A DNA stretch of 64,000 bases from Thalassobaculum fulvum (GCF_014652915.1 NZ_BMZS01000003.1:510283-574282); one strand, 5' to 3'; shown: positions 30,120 through 40,557, counted from the first letter of the stretch. The notes: generated from the letters alone by a model not told the origin. Program-made: numbers and translations.

Positions 30120-30752
30120 TCACCTGCCGCCGGCGGCGGCGCTGGTCGAGAGAAGCCGCGCAACGTAGCGTGCGAGCGGGTCCACTTCCATATTCAAAAC
30201 GTCGCCGGGCCGGCGGTTTCGGAACGTCGTATGTGCCCAGGTGTGGGGGATCAGGTTGATCCAGAACCGCCGGTCCTGGACGCCGTTGACGGTCAGCGAC
30301 ACCCCGTCGAGCGCGACCGACCCCTTCTCCGCGACCAGTCCCTCCAGCCCTTCCGGCGCGAGCACCTGGATGCGATGGCTGTCGCCGACCGGCTCGATGG
30401 TCTCCAGCACCGCCAGCCCGTCGACATGGCCGGTGACCACGTGGCCGCCCATCTCGTCGCCCATCCGCAACGAGCGCTCGAGGTTGATCTCGGTGCCGAC
30501 CGTCCAGGTGCCGAGCGAGGTCCGCGACAGGCTTTCGCCAGAGACGTCGACCGCGAACCAGCCGCCGCCATTCCCTGCGCGGCCGTCGCCGGCGCCCTTC
30601 TCGACCACGGTCATGCAGGCGCCGCCGCAGCAGATCGACGCACCGATCGCCACCTCGTCCATCGGATAGGCGGTCGCGATCTCGATTCGGGTGTCGCCTC
30701 GGCGCTCGATCGAGCGGACGCGGCCGACGTCGGTGACGATGCCTGTGAACAT
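30120..30752 (-). CDS. ribE: Riboflavin synthase, alpha subunit
   Basis: A 210-residue dismutase forming riboflavin from two lumazine molecules. The start MFTGIVTDVGRV and the two internally similar beta-barrel repeats (first ending near SLGTW, second containing SVALDGVSLTVN and WINLIPHTWAHTTF) are characteristic. I take the ATG at 30752 because nearly all members begin MFTGI; the open frame continues upstream to 30794 inside the ribD end. Confidence 0.96.
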   Translation of the reverse strand: MFTGIVTDVGRVRSIERRGDTRIEIATAYPMDEVAIGASICCGGACMTVVEKGAGDGRAGNGGGWFAVDVSGESLSRTSLGTWTVGTEINLERSLRMGDEMGGHVVTGHVDGLAVLETIEPVGDSHRIQVLAPEGLEGLVAEKGSVALDGVSLTVNGVQDRRFWINLIPHTWAHTTFRNRRPGDVLNMEVDPLARYVARLLSTSAAAGGR

Positions 30753-30762
30753 GCGCCGGAAC

Positions 30763-31872
30763 TTAGGGCCGACGCCGGTAGGTTTCCAGCACATCCTCCC
30801 CGAGAACCGTGCAACCCTGCCTTTCGAAGCGCGGAGCGTCGGCCGGGGTGGCGGCTCGCAACGGATCCACGGCGGCCAGACCGTCGCCGCCGAGTAGCAT
30901 CGGGGCCCGGTACCAGGCGATCTCGTCGACCAGCCCGGCCGCGACCACCGACCGGGCGACGCCGGCCCCGCCCTCCACCAGCAGGCGCCCGATCCCGCGG
31001 CCGGCCAGCGCCACCAGGGCCGCCGCGATCGCCGGGCGTCCGGTCCCGTCCGGCTCGGCGGCGATCACCTCGACCCCACGGGCGACGAGCGCCGCCGCCC
31101 GCCCGCCGTCATGATCCGTACAGGTGACCACCCAGGTCGGCGCGGCGCGTGCCGTGCGGACCAGGCTGGAATCCGGCGACAGCCGCAGCGAACTGTCGAG
31201 AACCACCCGCACCGGCGACCGTCCGGCCAGGCCGGGCGCCCGGCAGGTCAGCGCCGGGTCGTCGGCGAGCGCGGTTCCGATGCCGACGAGAATGGCATCC
31301 TGGCGCGCCCGCATCGCGTGGGCGTGGGCCCGGGCGGCAGCGCCGGTGATCCAGCGGCTGGCTCCCGAGGCCGTGGCGATCCGGCCGTCCAGCGAGGTCG
31401 CGAGCTTGAGGGTGACGTGAGGCCTGCCGGCGGCCACGCGCGCCAGGAACCCCTCGGCCGCACGGGCAGCCGCCTGCTCGCCGACCCCGACCGTCACGGC
31501 GATGCCGGCCCGGCGCAGGATCTCGAAGCCGCCGCCGTCGACCCGCGGGTCGGGATCCCCGACCGCCGCCACCACGCGCGCGACTCCGGCCGCGACAAGG
31601 GCCTCGGCGCAGGGCGGGGTGCGGCCGTGATGGGCGCAGGGCTCGAGGGTGACGTAGGCGGTCGCGCCGCGCTCGGCGGCACCGGCCTGGGCCAGCGCCA
31701 CCGCCTCGGCGTGGGGCCGGCCGCCGGCTGCGGTGCGGCCGCGGCCGACCACCCGGCCGCCACGCACCAGCACGCAGCCGACCGGCGGGTTCTCGGCGGT
31801 GTCGCCGACCGCGGCCCGGGCCAGCCGCAGCGCCAGTTCCATCCACCGTCGGTCGTCGGCCGCGTCGGTCAC
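30763..31872 (-). CDS. ribD: Bifunctional riboflavin deaminase/reductase
   Basis: A 369-residue fusion. The N-terminal deaminase has zinc motif HAEAVAL (about 54) and PCAHHGRTPPC (about 78-88). The C-terminal reductase domain begins near VTLKLATSLDGRIA (about 152) and includes the NADPH-site LLVEGGAGVARS. It performs two consecutive steps after GTP cyclohydrolase II. The start is GTG (31870-31872), with GGAGG nine bases upstream. It is followed at 10 bp by ribE and preceded at 31 bp by nrdR. Confidence 0.96.
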   Translation of the reverse strand: MTDAADDRRWMELALRLARAAVGDTAENPPVGCVLVRGGRVVGRGRTAAGGRPHAEAVALAQAGAAERGATAYVTLEPCAHHGRTPPCAEALVAAGVARVVAAVGDPDPRVDGGGFEILRRAGIAVTVGVGEQAAARAAEGFLARVAAGRPHVTLKLATSLDGRIATASGASRWITGAAARAHAHAMRARQDAILVGIGTALADDPALTCRAPGLAGRSPVRVVLDSSLRLSPDSSLVRTARAAPTWVVTCTDHDGGRAAALVARGVEVIAAEPDGTGRPAIAAALVALAGRGIGRLLVEGGAGVARSVVAAGLVDEIAWYRAPMLLGGDGLAAVDPLRAATPADAPRFERQGCTVLGEDVLETYRRRP

Positions 31873-31903
31873 GGCGCGGGCCCTCCGTCGTTCAGGGCGG
31901 CTG

Positions 31904-32374
31904 TCAGTCGCGGTCCAGGTCGCCGCCGGTCTGGATGTTCTCGACGAAGTTCTCGAAGTCCTTCGCCTCGCGGAAGTTCTTGTAGACCGACGCGAACCGG
32001 ACGTAGGCGACCTGGTCGACGTTGGCGAGCGCGTCCATCACCATCTCGCCGATCACGTCGGACGGGATCTCGCTCTCGCCCATGCTCTCCAGCCGGCGCA
32101 CGATGCCGGTGGTCAGGCGCTCGATCCGCTCGGGGTCGATCGGCCGCTTGCGCAGCGCGATCTGGATCGAGCGGGCCAGCTTGTCGCGGTCGAACGGCAC
32201 GCGCTTGCCGGTCTTCTTGAGCACGGTCAGCTCCCGCAGCTGGACGCGCTCGAAGGTGGTGAAGCGGGCGCCGCAGGCCGGGCAGAACCGGCGCCGGCGG
32301 ATCGCCGTGTTGTCCTCGGTCGGACGCGAGTCCTTCACCTGGGTATCGTCGTTCCCGCAGAACGGACAGCGCAT
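31904..32374 (-). CDS. nrdR: Transcriptional repressor NrdR
   Basis: A 156-residue zinc-ribbon plus ATP-cone repressor of ribonucleotide reductase genes. The ribbon cysteines are C3, C6, C31 and C34; the basic RRRRF segment follows the first pair. The ATP-cone (about 49-139) includes [20 protein letters not shown]. The glyA-nrdR-ribD order is the standard alphaproteobacterial one. No NrdR box is needed here and none is seen. Confidence 0.97.
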   Translation of the reverse strand: MRCPFCGNDDTQVKDSRPTEDNTAIRRRRFCPACGARFTTFERVQLRELTVLKKTGKRVPFDRDKLARSIQIALRKRPIDPERIERLTTGIVRRLESMGESEIPSDVIGEMVMDALANVDQVAYVRFASVYKNFREAKDFENFVENIQTGGDLDRD

Positions 32375-32405
32375 GCCTGTCGCCTCCCCCTCGCCTGAGT
32401 GCCGG

Positions 32406-33713
32406 TCAACCGAGATCCGGATAGATCGGGAACCGGCGGCACAGCTCCTCGACCCGCCCGCGGACCGCCTGCTCGACCTGGGCGTCGCCCTCCGGGTTGC
32501 GGGCCAGCGCGTCCATCACGTCGCCGATCAGCGCGCCGACCTGCCGGAACTCGGCGACGCCGAAGCCGCGGGTCGTGCCGGCCGGAGTGCCCAGGCGGAT
32601 GCCCGAGGTGACGGCCGGCTTCTCCGGGTCGAACGGCACGCCGTTCTTGTTGCAGGTGATGCCGGCGCGCTCGAGCGCGATCTCGGTATCGCGGCCCTTC
32701 AGGCCCTTCGGGCGCAGATCGACCAGCATCAGATGACTGTCGGTGCCGCCGGACACGATCGCCAGCCCGCGCTCCTCCAGGGTGGCGGCAAGCGCCTTGG
32801 CGTTGTCGACGACGGCCCGTGCGTAGGCCCGGAACTCCGGCTTCAGGGCCTCGCCGAACGCCACCGCCTTGGCGGCGATCACGTGCATCAGCGGACCGCC
32901 CTGCAGCCCCGGGAACACCGCCGAGTTGATCTTCTTGCCGAGGTCGGCATCGGTCGACAGCACCATGCCGCCGCGCGGGCCGCGCAGGGTCTTGTGGGTG
33001 GTCGTCGTCACCACATGGGCGTGCGGCAGCGGGCTCGGATAGACCCCGCCGGCGACAAGGCCGGCGAAGTGCGCCATGTCGACCATCAGATAGGCCTCGA
33101 CGGAATCGGCGATCGCGCGGAACCGCGCGAAGTCGATGATCCGCGAATACGCCGACCCGCCGGCGATGATGATCTGCGGGCGATGCTCGTTGGCCAGCGC
33201 CTCGACCTGGTCGTAGTCGATGCAGCCGTCGGACTGGTTGACGCCGTAGCCGATCGCCTTGAACCACTTGCCCGACTGGTTCGGCGCGGCGCCGTGGGTC
33301 AGGTGGCCGCCGGCGTCGAGCGACATGCCGAGGATGGTGTCGCCGGGCCGCAGCAGCGCCATGAACACCGCCTGGTTGGCCTGGGCGCCGGAATGCGGCT
33401 GCACGTTCGCGAACGCACAATCGAACAGCCTGGTGGCTCTTTCGATCGCAAGGCGCTCGGCGACGTCGACATACTCGCAGCCGCCGTAGTACCGGCGGCC
33501 GGGATAGCCCTCGGCATACTTGTTGGTCAGAACCGAGCCCTGCGCCTCAAGCACCGCCCGCGAGACGATGTTCTCGGAGGCGATCAGCTCGATCTGGGTC
33601 TGCTGGCGGCGCAGCTCGCCGGTCAGAGCCTCGAGCAGTTCGGGATCGGCGGCGCTCAGCCGCTCCCCGAAGAAGGCCGAGGCATCGGTATGGGGCATGG
33701 CAGCGGTCGTCAT
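32406..33713 (-). CDS. glyA: Serine hydroxymethyltransferase
   Basis: A 435-residue PLP enzyme converting serine and tetrahydrofolate to glycine and methylene-THF. The PLP lysine lies in [13 protein letters not shown] (about 235-247). [17 protein letters not shown] and [18 protein letters not shown] are exact family blocks. I start at the ATG at 33713 (MTTAAMPHT); the frame is open to 33791 without family similarity. It lies 31 bp after rpiB and 31 bp before nrdR. Confidence 0.97.
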   Translation of the reverse strand: MTTAAMPHTDASAFFGERLSAADPELLEALTGELRRQQTQIELIASENIVSRAVLEAQGSVLTNKYAEGYPGRRYYGGCEYVDVAERLAIERATRLFDCAFANVQPHSGAQANQAVFMALLRPGDTILGMSLDAGGHLTHGAAPNQSGKWFKAIGYGVNQSDGCIDYDQVEALANEHRPQIIIAGGSAYSRIIDFARFRAIADSVEAYLMVDMAHFAGLVAGGVYPSPLPHAHVVTTTTHKTLRGPRGGMVLSTDADLGKKINSAVFPGLQGGPLMHVIAAKAVAFGEALKPEFRAYARAVVDNAKALAATLEERGLAIVSGGTDSHLMLVDLRPKGLKGRDTEIALERAGITCNKNGVPFDPEKPAVTSGIRLGTPAGTTRGFGVAEFRQVGALIGDVMDALARNPEGDAQVEQAVRGRVEELCRRFPIYPDLG

Positions 33714-33744
33714 TGGCGAAGGGCCTCGTTCGGTCGGAGTCGGA

Positions 33745-34206
33745 TCAGGCGACGCTCGGCTTGTCCGGCGGCGTCCCCAGCTTTGTGACACGCCGGACGT
33801 GCCGGTCGCCGGCGAACGGCGTGTTCAGAAACATGCGCAGGGCTTCTTTCGCAACCTCGATGCCGATCAGCCGCTCGCCGAACGCGATCACGTTGGCGTC
33901 GTTGTGCTCGCGGCACAGCCTGGCGCTGGTCACGTCGTGGCACAGCGCCGCCCTGACCCACGAATACCGGTTGGCGGCCATGCTGATGCCGATCCCCGAG
34001 CCGCATACGAGAACGCCCCGCGCGGCCTTCCCGTCGGCGAGCGCGGCCGCCATGCGGTACCCGTAGTCCGGATAGTCGACCGACGCCGTCGATTCGGTAC
34101 CGAGGTCGAGGACGGCGAAGCCCAATGCCGTCAGCTCTTCGGTCAAGGCCGTCTTCAACGCGAGCCCGGCGTGGTCGGATGCCAGTGCGATGACCTCCTG
34201 GGTCAT
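33745..34206 (-). CDS. rpiB: Ribose 5-phosphate isomerase B
   Basis: A 153-residue isomerase of the LacAB/RpiB fold, interconverting ribose 5-phosphate and ribulose 5-phosphate. The N-terminal [12 protein letters not shown], the catalytic Cys in [14 protein letters not shown] (about 66-79) and the [18 protein letters not shown] block are all present. I use the ATG at 34206, preceded by AGGAG; the longer frame to 34380 enters non-coding sequence. It heads the operon with glyA. Confidence 0.95.
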   Translation of the reverse strand: MTQEVIALASDHAGLALKTALTEELTALGFAVLDLGTESTASVDYPDYGYRMAAALADGKAARGVLVCGSGIGISMAANRYSWVRAALCHDVTSARLCREHNDANVIAFGERLIGIEVAKEALRMFLNTPFAGDRHVRRVTKLGTPPDKPSVA

Positions 34207-34489
34207 GGGCGCGGAGCTCCTGCTGATCGAACGAGCCCCCATATACGCCAAATCATCGCCCGCTGGCCACAACTCGTGGCGTTCGCCCGGCCCGCCGGGG
34301 AACGCTGCCGCCGGCCCGCCACGATCCGGCAGCGAGAAGTCGAGCGGGTCCCGTGCACTGGAGGTCGTTCTCGGCTTCAAGAGTTGATGGCATGTAAACT
34401 TCTATAAAATCCTCAGAGGTCGCGTTGACTCGCCGCTGCCCGTGTGCCACCTAACCGTCAATCTCCCTTAACCGCAACTGGTTGCCTTC

Positions 34490-34939
34490 ATGACTGAAGA
34501 ATCGAACAAGGACGACAACGGCGGAAAGTCTCTGATCGAGATGACGACCACCGTGGTCGCCGCGTATCTGAGCAACAATTCCGTCGCGTCCAGCCAGATC
34601 TCCGAAGTGATCCACACGGTTCACGACGCCCTCCAGGGCCTCGCGGCGGGCGGTCACGAGCCGGAGCCCGAGCCGCTCAAGCCGGCCGTCCCGATCAAGA
34701 AGTCGGTGACGCCGGACTACATCGTGTGCCTGGAGGACGGCAAGCAGCTGAAGATGCTGAAGCGCCACCTGCGCACGACCTACGACCTGACCCCGGAAGA
34801 GTACCGCGCGAAATGGGGGCTGCCGGCCGACTACCCGATGGTGGCGCCGAACTATGCCCAGCAGCGCTCGGAGTTCGCGAAGAAGATCGGCCTGGGCCGC
34901 CAGTCGACCCGCCGCAGCGGCCGCCGCAAGGCCGGCTGA
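34490..34939 (+). CDS. mucR: MucR/Ros family transcriptional regulator
   Basis: A 149-residue nucleoid-type regulator of surface, motility and cell-cycle genes in alphaproteobacteria. An N-terminal oligomerisation part (about 12-50) is followed by the Ros/MucR domain (about 75-137) with [15 protein letters not shown] and [19 protein letters not shown]. The zinc site is incomplete: Cys, Asp and His positions are kept, but the fourth ligand position (His in Ros) is Tyr (RHLRTTY). There is no Shine-Dalgarno sequence before the ATG. TTAACC 16 bases upstream could be a CtrA half-site. Confidence 0.92.
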   Translation: MTEESNKDDNGGKSLIEMTTTVVAAYLSNNSVASSQISEVIHTVHDALQGLAAGGHEPEPEPLKPAVPIKKSVTPDYIVCLEDGKQLKMLKRHLRTTYDLTPEEYRAKWGLPADYPMVAPNYAQQRSEFAKKIGLGRQSTRRSGRRKAG

Positions 34940-34945
34940 AAGCTG

Positions 34946-34971
34946 GCCGGGCCGGTCGTTTCCGGCCCGGC
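34946..34971 (+). terminator. Terminator after mucR
   Basis: A perfect 10-bp GC stem (GCCGGGCCGG and complement) with a 6-base loop, 6 bp after the mucR stop and between convergent genes. A second GC-rich stem and T-rich stretch (CTTTCGTTTC) follow near 35015-35030. Confidence 0.65.
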
Positions 34972-34998
34972 TCCCGCACTGCCGGGCGGGCGGTCGCT

Positions 34999-35202
34999 TC
35001 AAGGGCGTCCGCCCGTCTTTCGTTTCTCCATCACATACTGCAGCTTGCGCAGCGCGGCCCGCCGCAGCGCCGTTTCGCCGCTTGCCGGATCGCCGACGAT
35101 CGAGGCCTCGATCCCGGTTGCCGGGTCGATCGCGCTGACCTTCACATACGCCCCGACACTGATGAACTCGAAGATGACGCCGTCGTCGCGACCGGTGGCC
35201 AT
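34999..35202 (-). CDS. Small conserved alphaproteobacterial protein (DUF6898-like)
   Basis: A 67-residue protein reading [20 protein letters not shown] then EASIVGD, and ending in [12 protein letters not shown]. This pattern, a short beta-hairpin with an invariant AIDPATG followed by a basic helix, is that of a small family often labelled DUF6898 in alphaproteobacteria; I recall the pattern but cannot verify the accession here. Function unknown. It is convergent with mucR and divergent from the glutaryl-CoA dehydrogenase gene (82 bp apart). Confidence 0.75.
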   Translation of the reverse strand: MATGRDDGVIFEFISVGAYVKVSAIDPATGIEASIVGDPASGETALRRAALRKLQYVMEKRKTGGRP

Positions 35203-35284
35203 CGCCCTGCCTTCCCGCACAATTGGACCCGGCGGTCCGTCGGCGTATATATGGCCTGAAAACTGTCGCTTCGAGGAGCTTTCG

Positions 35285-36517
<1,233 letters not shown>

Positions 36518-36562
36518 CGAGAGCCGGACCAGCGTTCGGGATGGGGCGTCCTTCGGGGCGCC

Positions 36563-36994
36563 CTATTTCGTTCTGACGCTGGAGCAGGCGGACGCGAGCG
36601 CGTCCTGCTCGGCATCGGTCAGCGACTGGCCGTTGTAGGTCAGCTTGCCGGCGCCGATGTCGTACTTGATGGTGCCGATCGAAGCCTCGCCGCTCGGCGC
36701 GAGCAGCGAGTCCGCCGGAACCCCGTATTGCTGCAACACGTCGATCGTCAGGTTGATGGTGATCTCGTTCGGGGCCGTGATCCGCGCCTGGCCGGGCAGG
36801 TCCGCCGGGGTCACCGGGTTTCCCCTGGCGTCGACTCCCGGCTTGTAGGCGACATCGGCACTCGCCCGATGCTGAACCAGGCGCCGGCAATCCTCGGGGG
36901 CGATCTTGATCTCGCTGGTCGCCCCGGTCTGCGCGAGCGCGACGCTGGCAATTAGCGCCGACGAGGACACCAATACAGAGAGAGCTCGGCGCAT
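36563..36994 (-). CDS. Secreted hypothetical protein
   Basis: A 143-residue protein with a Sec signal peptide (MRRALSV..., hydrophobic core to about residue 20, AlaLeuAla cleavage before Gln). The mature part contains [21 protein letters not shown] and [20 protein letters not shown], then a C-terminal Cys in ASACSS that may pair with the early Cys. The pattern is seen in periplasmic proteins of Rhodospirillales of unknown role. I start at 36994; the frame is open farther upstream into AT-rich sequence. Convergent with gcdH. Confidence 0.75.
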   Translation of the reverse strand: MRRALSVLVSSSALIASVALAQTGATSEIKIAPEDCRRLVQHRASADVAYKPGVDARGNPVTPADLPGQARITAPNEITINLTIDVLQQYGVPADSLLAPSGEASIGTIKYDIGAGKLTYNGQSLTDAEQDALASACSSVRTK

Positions 36995-37123
36995 TCCTGC
37001 CTCCACACGCAGAATTTGAGTTACAATGATACCCAAGCTGGGCATCCATTTGACCAAAAATTGTTCGCGGGGCGAAAAAGTGGTCGACTGCCTTCGATCC
37101 TTATCGTATGGTCCGAGCGAAAT

Positions 37124-37211
37124 AAAAAAAGACCGCACCGGCAACGCCGGCACGGCCCGAGTTTAGGGAGGAAACGCCATCAGGCGTTCGTGATCGGTCA
37201 CCCGATCAACA
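37124..37211 (-). ncRNA. Candidate trans-acting small RNA, mmgR/suhB (alpha-r8)-like
   Basis: This lies in the 380-bp gap between the secreted-protein gene and the DUF1467 gene (36995-37374). On the minus strand, about 88 nt: a perfect hairpin (37192-37207, GATCGG-GTGA-CCGATC), a second perfect hairpin (37173-37188, AACGCC-TGAT-GGCGTT), a single-stranded TTTCCTCCCT (37165-37174, overlapping the foot of hairpin 2), then a GC-rich hairpin (37133-37155) and seven Ts. The order of elements and the exact 10-mer are what I recall for the alpha-r8 (mmgR) family. The anti-Shine-Dalgarno motif suggests it represses translation of target mRNAs, with Hfq help. Exact ends are estimated. Confidence 0.72.
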
Positions 37212-37217
37212 CAAAAG

Positions 37218-37246
37218 AACGTAGGCATACAGTTTGGAGGTGGCAA
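37218..37246 (-). promoter_or_regulatory. Candidate promoter of the small RNA
   Basis: On the minus strand TTGCCA (37241-37246) and TACGTT (37218-37223) are 17 bp apart; a start about 7 bases after the -10 box would be near 37211, right before the first hairpin. Confidence 0.5.
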
Positions 37247-37374
37247 GAGCAAAACCGCTTTTGCCGCTTTCTTTTTTGGCAGATCCCCTGATTCTGTTTA
37301 CTTTTTAGACCGATGCCGCGGATCGGGCAGTCGATTGCCTGTTTCTCGATCAATGCCCCCGGCGCCAAGGAAGG

Positions 37375-37629
37375 CTACCAGCTCCGGACCGCCTCCCTGA
37401 ACGAATAGAAGTCGCCTTCGACCACATAGTAGACCCCACCCCAGAGGAGCGCCGCGATGACCGCCGCGGCCAGGGCCTTGCGTCCGAGATAGGGCCGCCT
37501 GGGTGCGCTCGTCGCGTGGCCCTTGCCGATCTCGTCCTCGTCGGGAACCTGGACACCGATCGGCAGGGCCATGAAGAACACCAGCCACCACAACAGGATG
37601 TAGACGACGACGGCGGAGGCGATGTCCAT
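37375..37629 (-). CDS. DUF1467 family membrane protein
   Basis: An 84-residue protein with two transmembrane helices (about 6-26 and 52-71). The DUF1467 hallmark is the loop ALPIGVQVPDEDEIGKGHATS-like sequence between them (quoted in parts: LPIGVQV, GHATSAP) and the RPYLGRKALAA lead into helix 2. It follows mce by 9 bp; rnj-mce-DUF1467 is an alphaproteobacterial gene order. Function unknown. Confidence 0.92.
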   Translation of the reverse strand: MDIASAVVVYILLWWLVFFMALPIGVQVPDEDEIGKGHATSAPRRPYLGRKALAAAVIAALLWGGVYYVVEGDFYSFREAVRSW

Positions 37630-37638
37630 GGCGTCCCC

Positions 37639-38043
37639 TCAGGCCTGTTCCAGTTCGACCAACGTGCCGCAGAAATCCTTCGGGTGAAGGAACAGCACCG
37701 GCTTGCCGTGGGCGCCGATCTTGGGGTTGCCGTCGCCGAGGACCCGGGCACCGGCCGACTCCAGCCGGTCGCGCGCGGCGCGGATATCGTCGACCTCGTA
37801 GCAGACGTGGTGGATGCCGCCGGTCGGCGACTTCGCCAGGAACCCCGCGATCGGCGAGTCGTCGCCGAGCGGGTGCAGCAACTCGATCTTGGTGTTCGGC
37901 AGTTCGACGAACACCACCGTGACGCCATGCTCCGGCAGGTCCTCGGCCGCGGACACCGTCGCCCCCAGCGTATCGCGGTAGGTCGCCGTTGCCGCCGCCA
38001 GGTCGGGAACCGCGATGGCCACGTGATTGAGCCGACCGATCAT
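37639..38043 (-). CDS. mce: Methylmalonyl-CoA epimerase
   Basis: A 134-residue VOC-fold epimerase converting (S)- to (R)-methylmalonyl-CoA in propionate metabolism. It begins IGRLNHVAIAVPDLAAATATY, has the metal His in the first motif and again in GGIHHVCYEVDDI (about 85-97), and closes with FLHPKDFCGTLVELEQ. It is short and typical of the family. It lies between rnj and DUF1467. Confidence 0.95.
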   Translation of the reverse strand: MIGRLNHVAIAVPDLAAATATYRDTLGATVSAAEDLPEHGVTVVFVELPNTKIELLHPLGDDSPIAGFLAKSPTGGIHHVCYEVDDIRAARDRLESAGARVLGDGNPKIGAHGKPVLFLHPKDFCGTLVELEQA

Positions 38044-38071
38044 CGCCCTCTCCTCCTCCTCCCGGGTGTCG

Positions 38072-39739
38072 TCAGATCCGCACCACGTGCACGTCGGTCA
38101 CCGGGCGCTTGCCATGATCGGACCGCACCAGCCGGCGGACCATGCGGCGGGCCGCCTCACGCACCGCCTCGTCGTCGCGCCGGTCGGCCGGCGACATCTT
38201 GCCCAGCGTGTCGCGCAGCGCATCGACCGCGTCGTCCTCAAGATCCTCCTCGTCGTCGCCCGTGGCCACGCCGTGGAAGGTCACCACCGGATCGGCCCGC
38301 AGCTTGCCGGCCTTGTCCAGCACCAGGGTCACCGAGGCCGCGCCGTTGTACAGCATGTGCCGGCGCGCCTGGATCTGGTCGCTCGCCAGCGGCACCAGCC
38401 GACCGCCGTCGATCGTCAGGCTGCCGGACTCGACGTGGTCGACCACCGCCGCCGCGCCGGCGCGCAGCCGGATCATGCTGCCGTTCGACGGCACCACGGC
38501 TTCCGGAACCTGGCAGGCCCGGGCCAGCCGCGCATGCTCGCGCAGATGGCGGGCATCGCCGTGCACCGGGACCGCGATGCGCGGCCGCACCAGCTGGTAC
38601 ATCCGGGCGAGGTCGTCGCGGGCCGGATGCCCGGAGACGTGAACCCCCGGATGGTCCTCGGTCGTGAAGATCTCGACGCCGCGCGAAGCCAGCTTGTTCT
38701 GGACCCGGGCGATCGCCCGCTCGTTGCCCGGAATCTGCCGGGACGAGTAGATGCAGACGTCGCCGTCGCCAAGCGTGATGTGCGGATGCGTGCCGTCGGC
38801 GATCCGGGACAGCGCCGCCCGCGGCTCGCCCTGGCTGCCGGTGCAGATCAGCACGATCTTGTTCTCCGGAAAGAACCCGGCATCGGCCTCCGACACGAAG
38901 CTCGGACAGTCCGCGAGGTAGCCGTTCTCCTTGGCGGCGTCGTGCATGCGCCACAGCGAACGGCCGATCAGCGCCGCCTGCCGGTCGTTGGCGGCGGCCG
39001 CCTGCGCGATGCTCTCGAGGCGCGCGACGTTCGAGGCGAAGCAGGTCACCGCGATGCGGCCGTCGTACTGGTCGAAGATCTCGGTCAGCGCCATCCGGAC
39101 CTCGGCCTCGGACCCGGTGCTGCCGGGCTCGAACACGTTGGTCGAGTCGCCGACCAATGCCAGCACGCCCTCGTCGCCGACCGCCCGCAAGGCGTCGAAG
39201 TCGGTGGCCTCGCCGACGAACGGCGTCGGGTCGAACTTCCAGTCGCCGGTGTGGACGACCGTGCCGGCGCCGCAGCGCAGGACGATGGCGTTCGGCTCCG
39301 GGATCGAGTGGGTCTGGCGGACCATCTCGACCTCGAACGGGCCGACCACGAAGTTGGCGCCGAGCGGCACCTCGCGCAGGTCGACCTCGCCCAGCAGCCC
39401 GGCGTCGTCCAGCTTGCGGCGCAGCAGCGAGGCGGTGAACGGCGTGCACCAGATCGGGCAGCGCAGCCGCGGCCACAGGTGCGGCACCGCCCCGATGTGA
39501 TCCTCGTGTCCGTGGGTCAGCAGCAGCCCGGCCAGCCGGTCGCGGTGCCGGGCGATCGGCTCGATGTCCGGCAGGATCACGTCCAGCCCGGGCATGCTGT
39601 CGTCGGCGAAGGTGATGCCGAGGTCGATCATCAGCCACTGTCCGGCATAGCCGTACAGGTTGACGTTCATCCCGATCTCGTCGGAGCCGCCGAGGGGCAG
39701 GAAGTAGAGGTCGTCGTCGCGCTCGTCGATCGCCAGCAT
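38072..39739 (-). CDS. rnj: Ribonuclease J
   Basis: A 555-residue metallo-beta-lactamase/beta-CASP nuclease with 5'-3' exo- and endonuclease activity. The metal site motif THGHEDH is at about 74-80; the beta-CASP region includes GDSTNVFEPGSTGSE (about 186-200) and the HVSGHPARDD loop. In alphaproteobacteria RNase J trims 5' ends of rRNA and degrades mRNA. It starts 1 bp after coaX, so the two are tightly linked, with mce following. Confidence 0.95.
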   Translation of the reverse strand: MLAIDERDDDLYFLPLGGSDEIGMNVNLYGYAGQWLMIDLGITFADDSMPGLDVILPDIEPIARHRDRLAGLLLTHGHEDHIGAVPHLWPRLRCPIWCTPFTASLLRRKLDDAGLLGEVDLREVPLGANFVVGPFEVEMVRQTHSIPEPNAIVLRCGAGTVVHTGDWKFDPTPFVGEATDFDALRAVGDEGVLALVGDSTNVFEPGSTGSEAEVRMALTEIFDQYDGRIAVTCFASNVARLESIAQAAAANDRQAALIGRSLWRMHDAAKENGYLADCPSFVSEADAGFFPENKIVLICTGSQGEPRAALSRIADGTHPHITLGDGDVCIYSSRQIPGNERAIARVQNKLASRGVEIFTTEDHPGVHVSGHPARDDLARMYQLVRPRIAVPVHGDARHLREHARLARACQVPEAVVPSNGSMIRLRAGAAAVVDHVESGSLTIDGGRLVPLASDQIQARRHMLYNGAASVTLVLDKAGKLRADPVVTFHGVATGDDEEDLEDDAVDALRDTLGKMSPADRRDDEAVREAARRMVRRLVRSDHGKRPVTDVHVVRI

Positions 39740-39740
39740 G

Positions 39741-40547
39741 TCAGCTCGAATTGCTCCTGTGGATCATACGCAGGCCGGCCAGCGTCAGATCGTCGTCGAC
39801 GATCTCCAGCGCCGACGTCCACTCCGCGAACAGAGCCGACAGCCCGCCGGTACCGATCACCCGCATCGGGCGGCCGTATTCCGCCCGGATCCGGGCGACC
39901 AGCCCTTCGATCATCGCGACATACCCCCAGAAGATCCCGGAGTACATGGCCGCACGGGTATTCTTGCCTATCACCCGGACCGGCTGGTTGTCGCCGGGCC
40001 GCTGTTCCGGGGCCCGGATCGCGATCTTCGGCAACTGGGCGGCCGCCATGTACAGGGCGTCGAGCGACAGGTTGATGCCCGGCGCGATGATGCCGCCGGC
40101 GTAGCCGCCATCCTCGTCGACCACGTCGAAGGTCGTCGCGGTTCCGAAATCGACGATGATCAGCGGGCCGCCGTACAGCCGGTGCGCCGCCACGGCGTTG
40201 ACCACGCGGTCGGCCCCGACCTCCTCCGGCCGGTCGATGCGCACCGGGATGCCCAGGTTGACGCCCGCCTCGCCGATCACCATCGGGTCGATCCCGAAAT
40301 GCTTGCGGCACAGGGTCCGCAGGCTGAACAGCGTGGCCGGCACCACGGTCGCGATGATCACCGACCGGATGCCCTTGGTATCGAGGCCGTCCAGCGCCAT
40401 CAGCTGGGTTAGCCACACCGCGTACTCGTCGGCGGTGCGGGTCGCCACCGTGGAAGTCCGCCACGAGCCGAGCGGCGCCTCCTCCTCGTCGCCGCGGTAG
40501 ACCGCGAACACGGTGTTGGTGTTTCCGCAGTCGATGACAAGCAGCAT
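39741..40547 (-). CDS. coaX: Type III pantothenate kinase
   Basis: A 268-residue kinase for the first step of CoA synthesis. The opening LLVIDCGNTNTVFAVY, the DRVVNAVAAH motif and IIVDFGTATTFDVVDEDG followed by GGIIAPGINLSLDALY show the type III (CoaX) fold of the ASKHA superfamily. It starts at ATG 40547 because this is the family start; the open frame continues into birA. Type III enzymes are not feedback-inhibited by CoA (family knowledge). Confidence 0.96.
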   Translation of the reverse strand: MLLVIDCGNTNTVFAVYRGDEEEAPLGSWRTSTVATRTADEYAVWLTQLMALDGLDTKGIRSVIIATVVPATLFSLRTLCRKHFGIDPMVIGEAGVNLGIPVRIDRPEEVGADRVVNAVAAHRLYGGPLIIVDFGTATTFDVVDEDGGYAGGIIAPGINLSLDALYMAAAQLPKIAIRAPEQRPGDNQPVRVIGKNTRAAMYSGIFWGYVAMIEGLVARIRAEYGRPMRVIGTGGLSALFAEWTSALEIVDDDLTLAGLRMIHRSNSS

Positions 40548-40557
40548 CACCGCCTCC

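Noticed and set aside
28953-30830. FMN riboswitch in the riboflavin genes
   Set aside because: The rib genes are packed with overlaps or gaps of about 10 bp; no conserved FMN-aptamer sequence is visible anywhere in the region.
34384-34456. Promoter of mucR (TATAAA at 34403, TTGACT at 34425)
   Set aside because: Candidate -10 and -35 boxes exist but not at acceptable spacing to each other, so I do not list a defined promoter.
37016-37291. Small plus-strand frame in the gap with the small RNA
   Set aside because: It runs antisense through the promoter, hairpins and terminator of the small-RNA gene, lacks a ribosome site and has no recognisable protein features.
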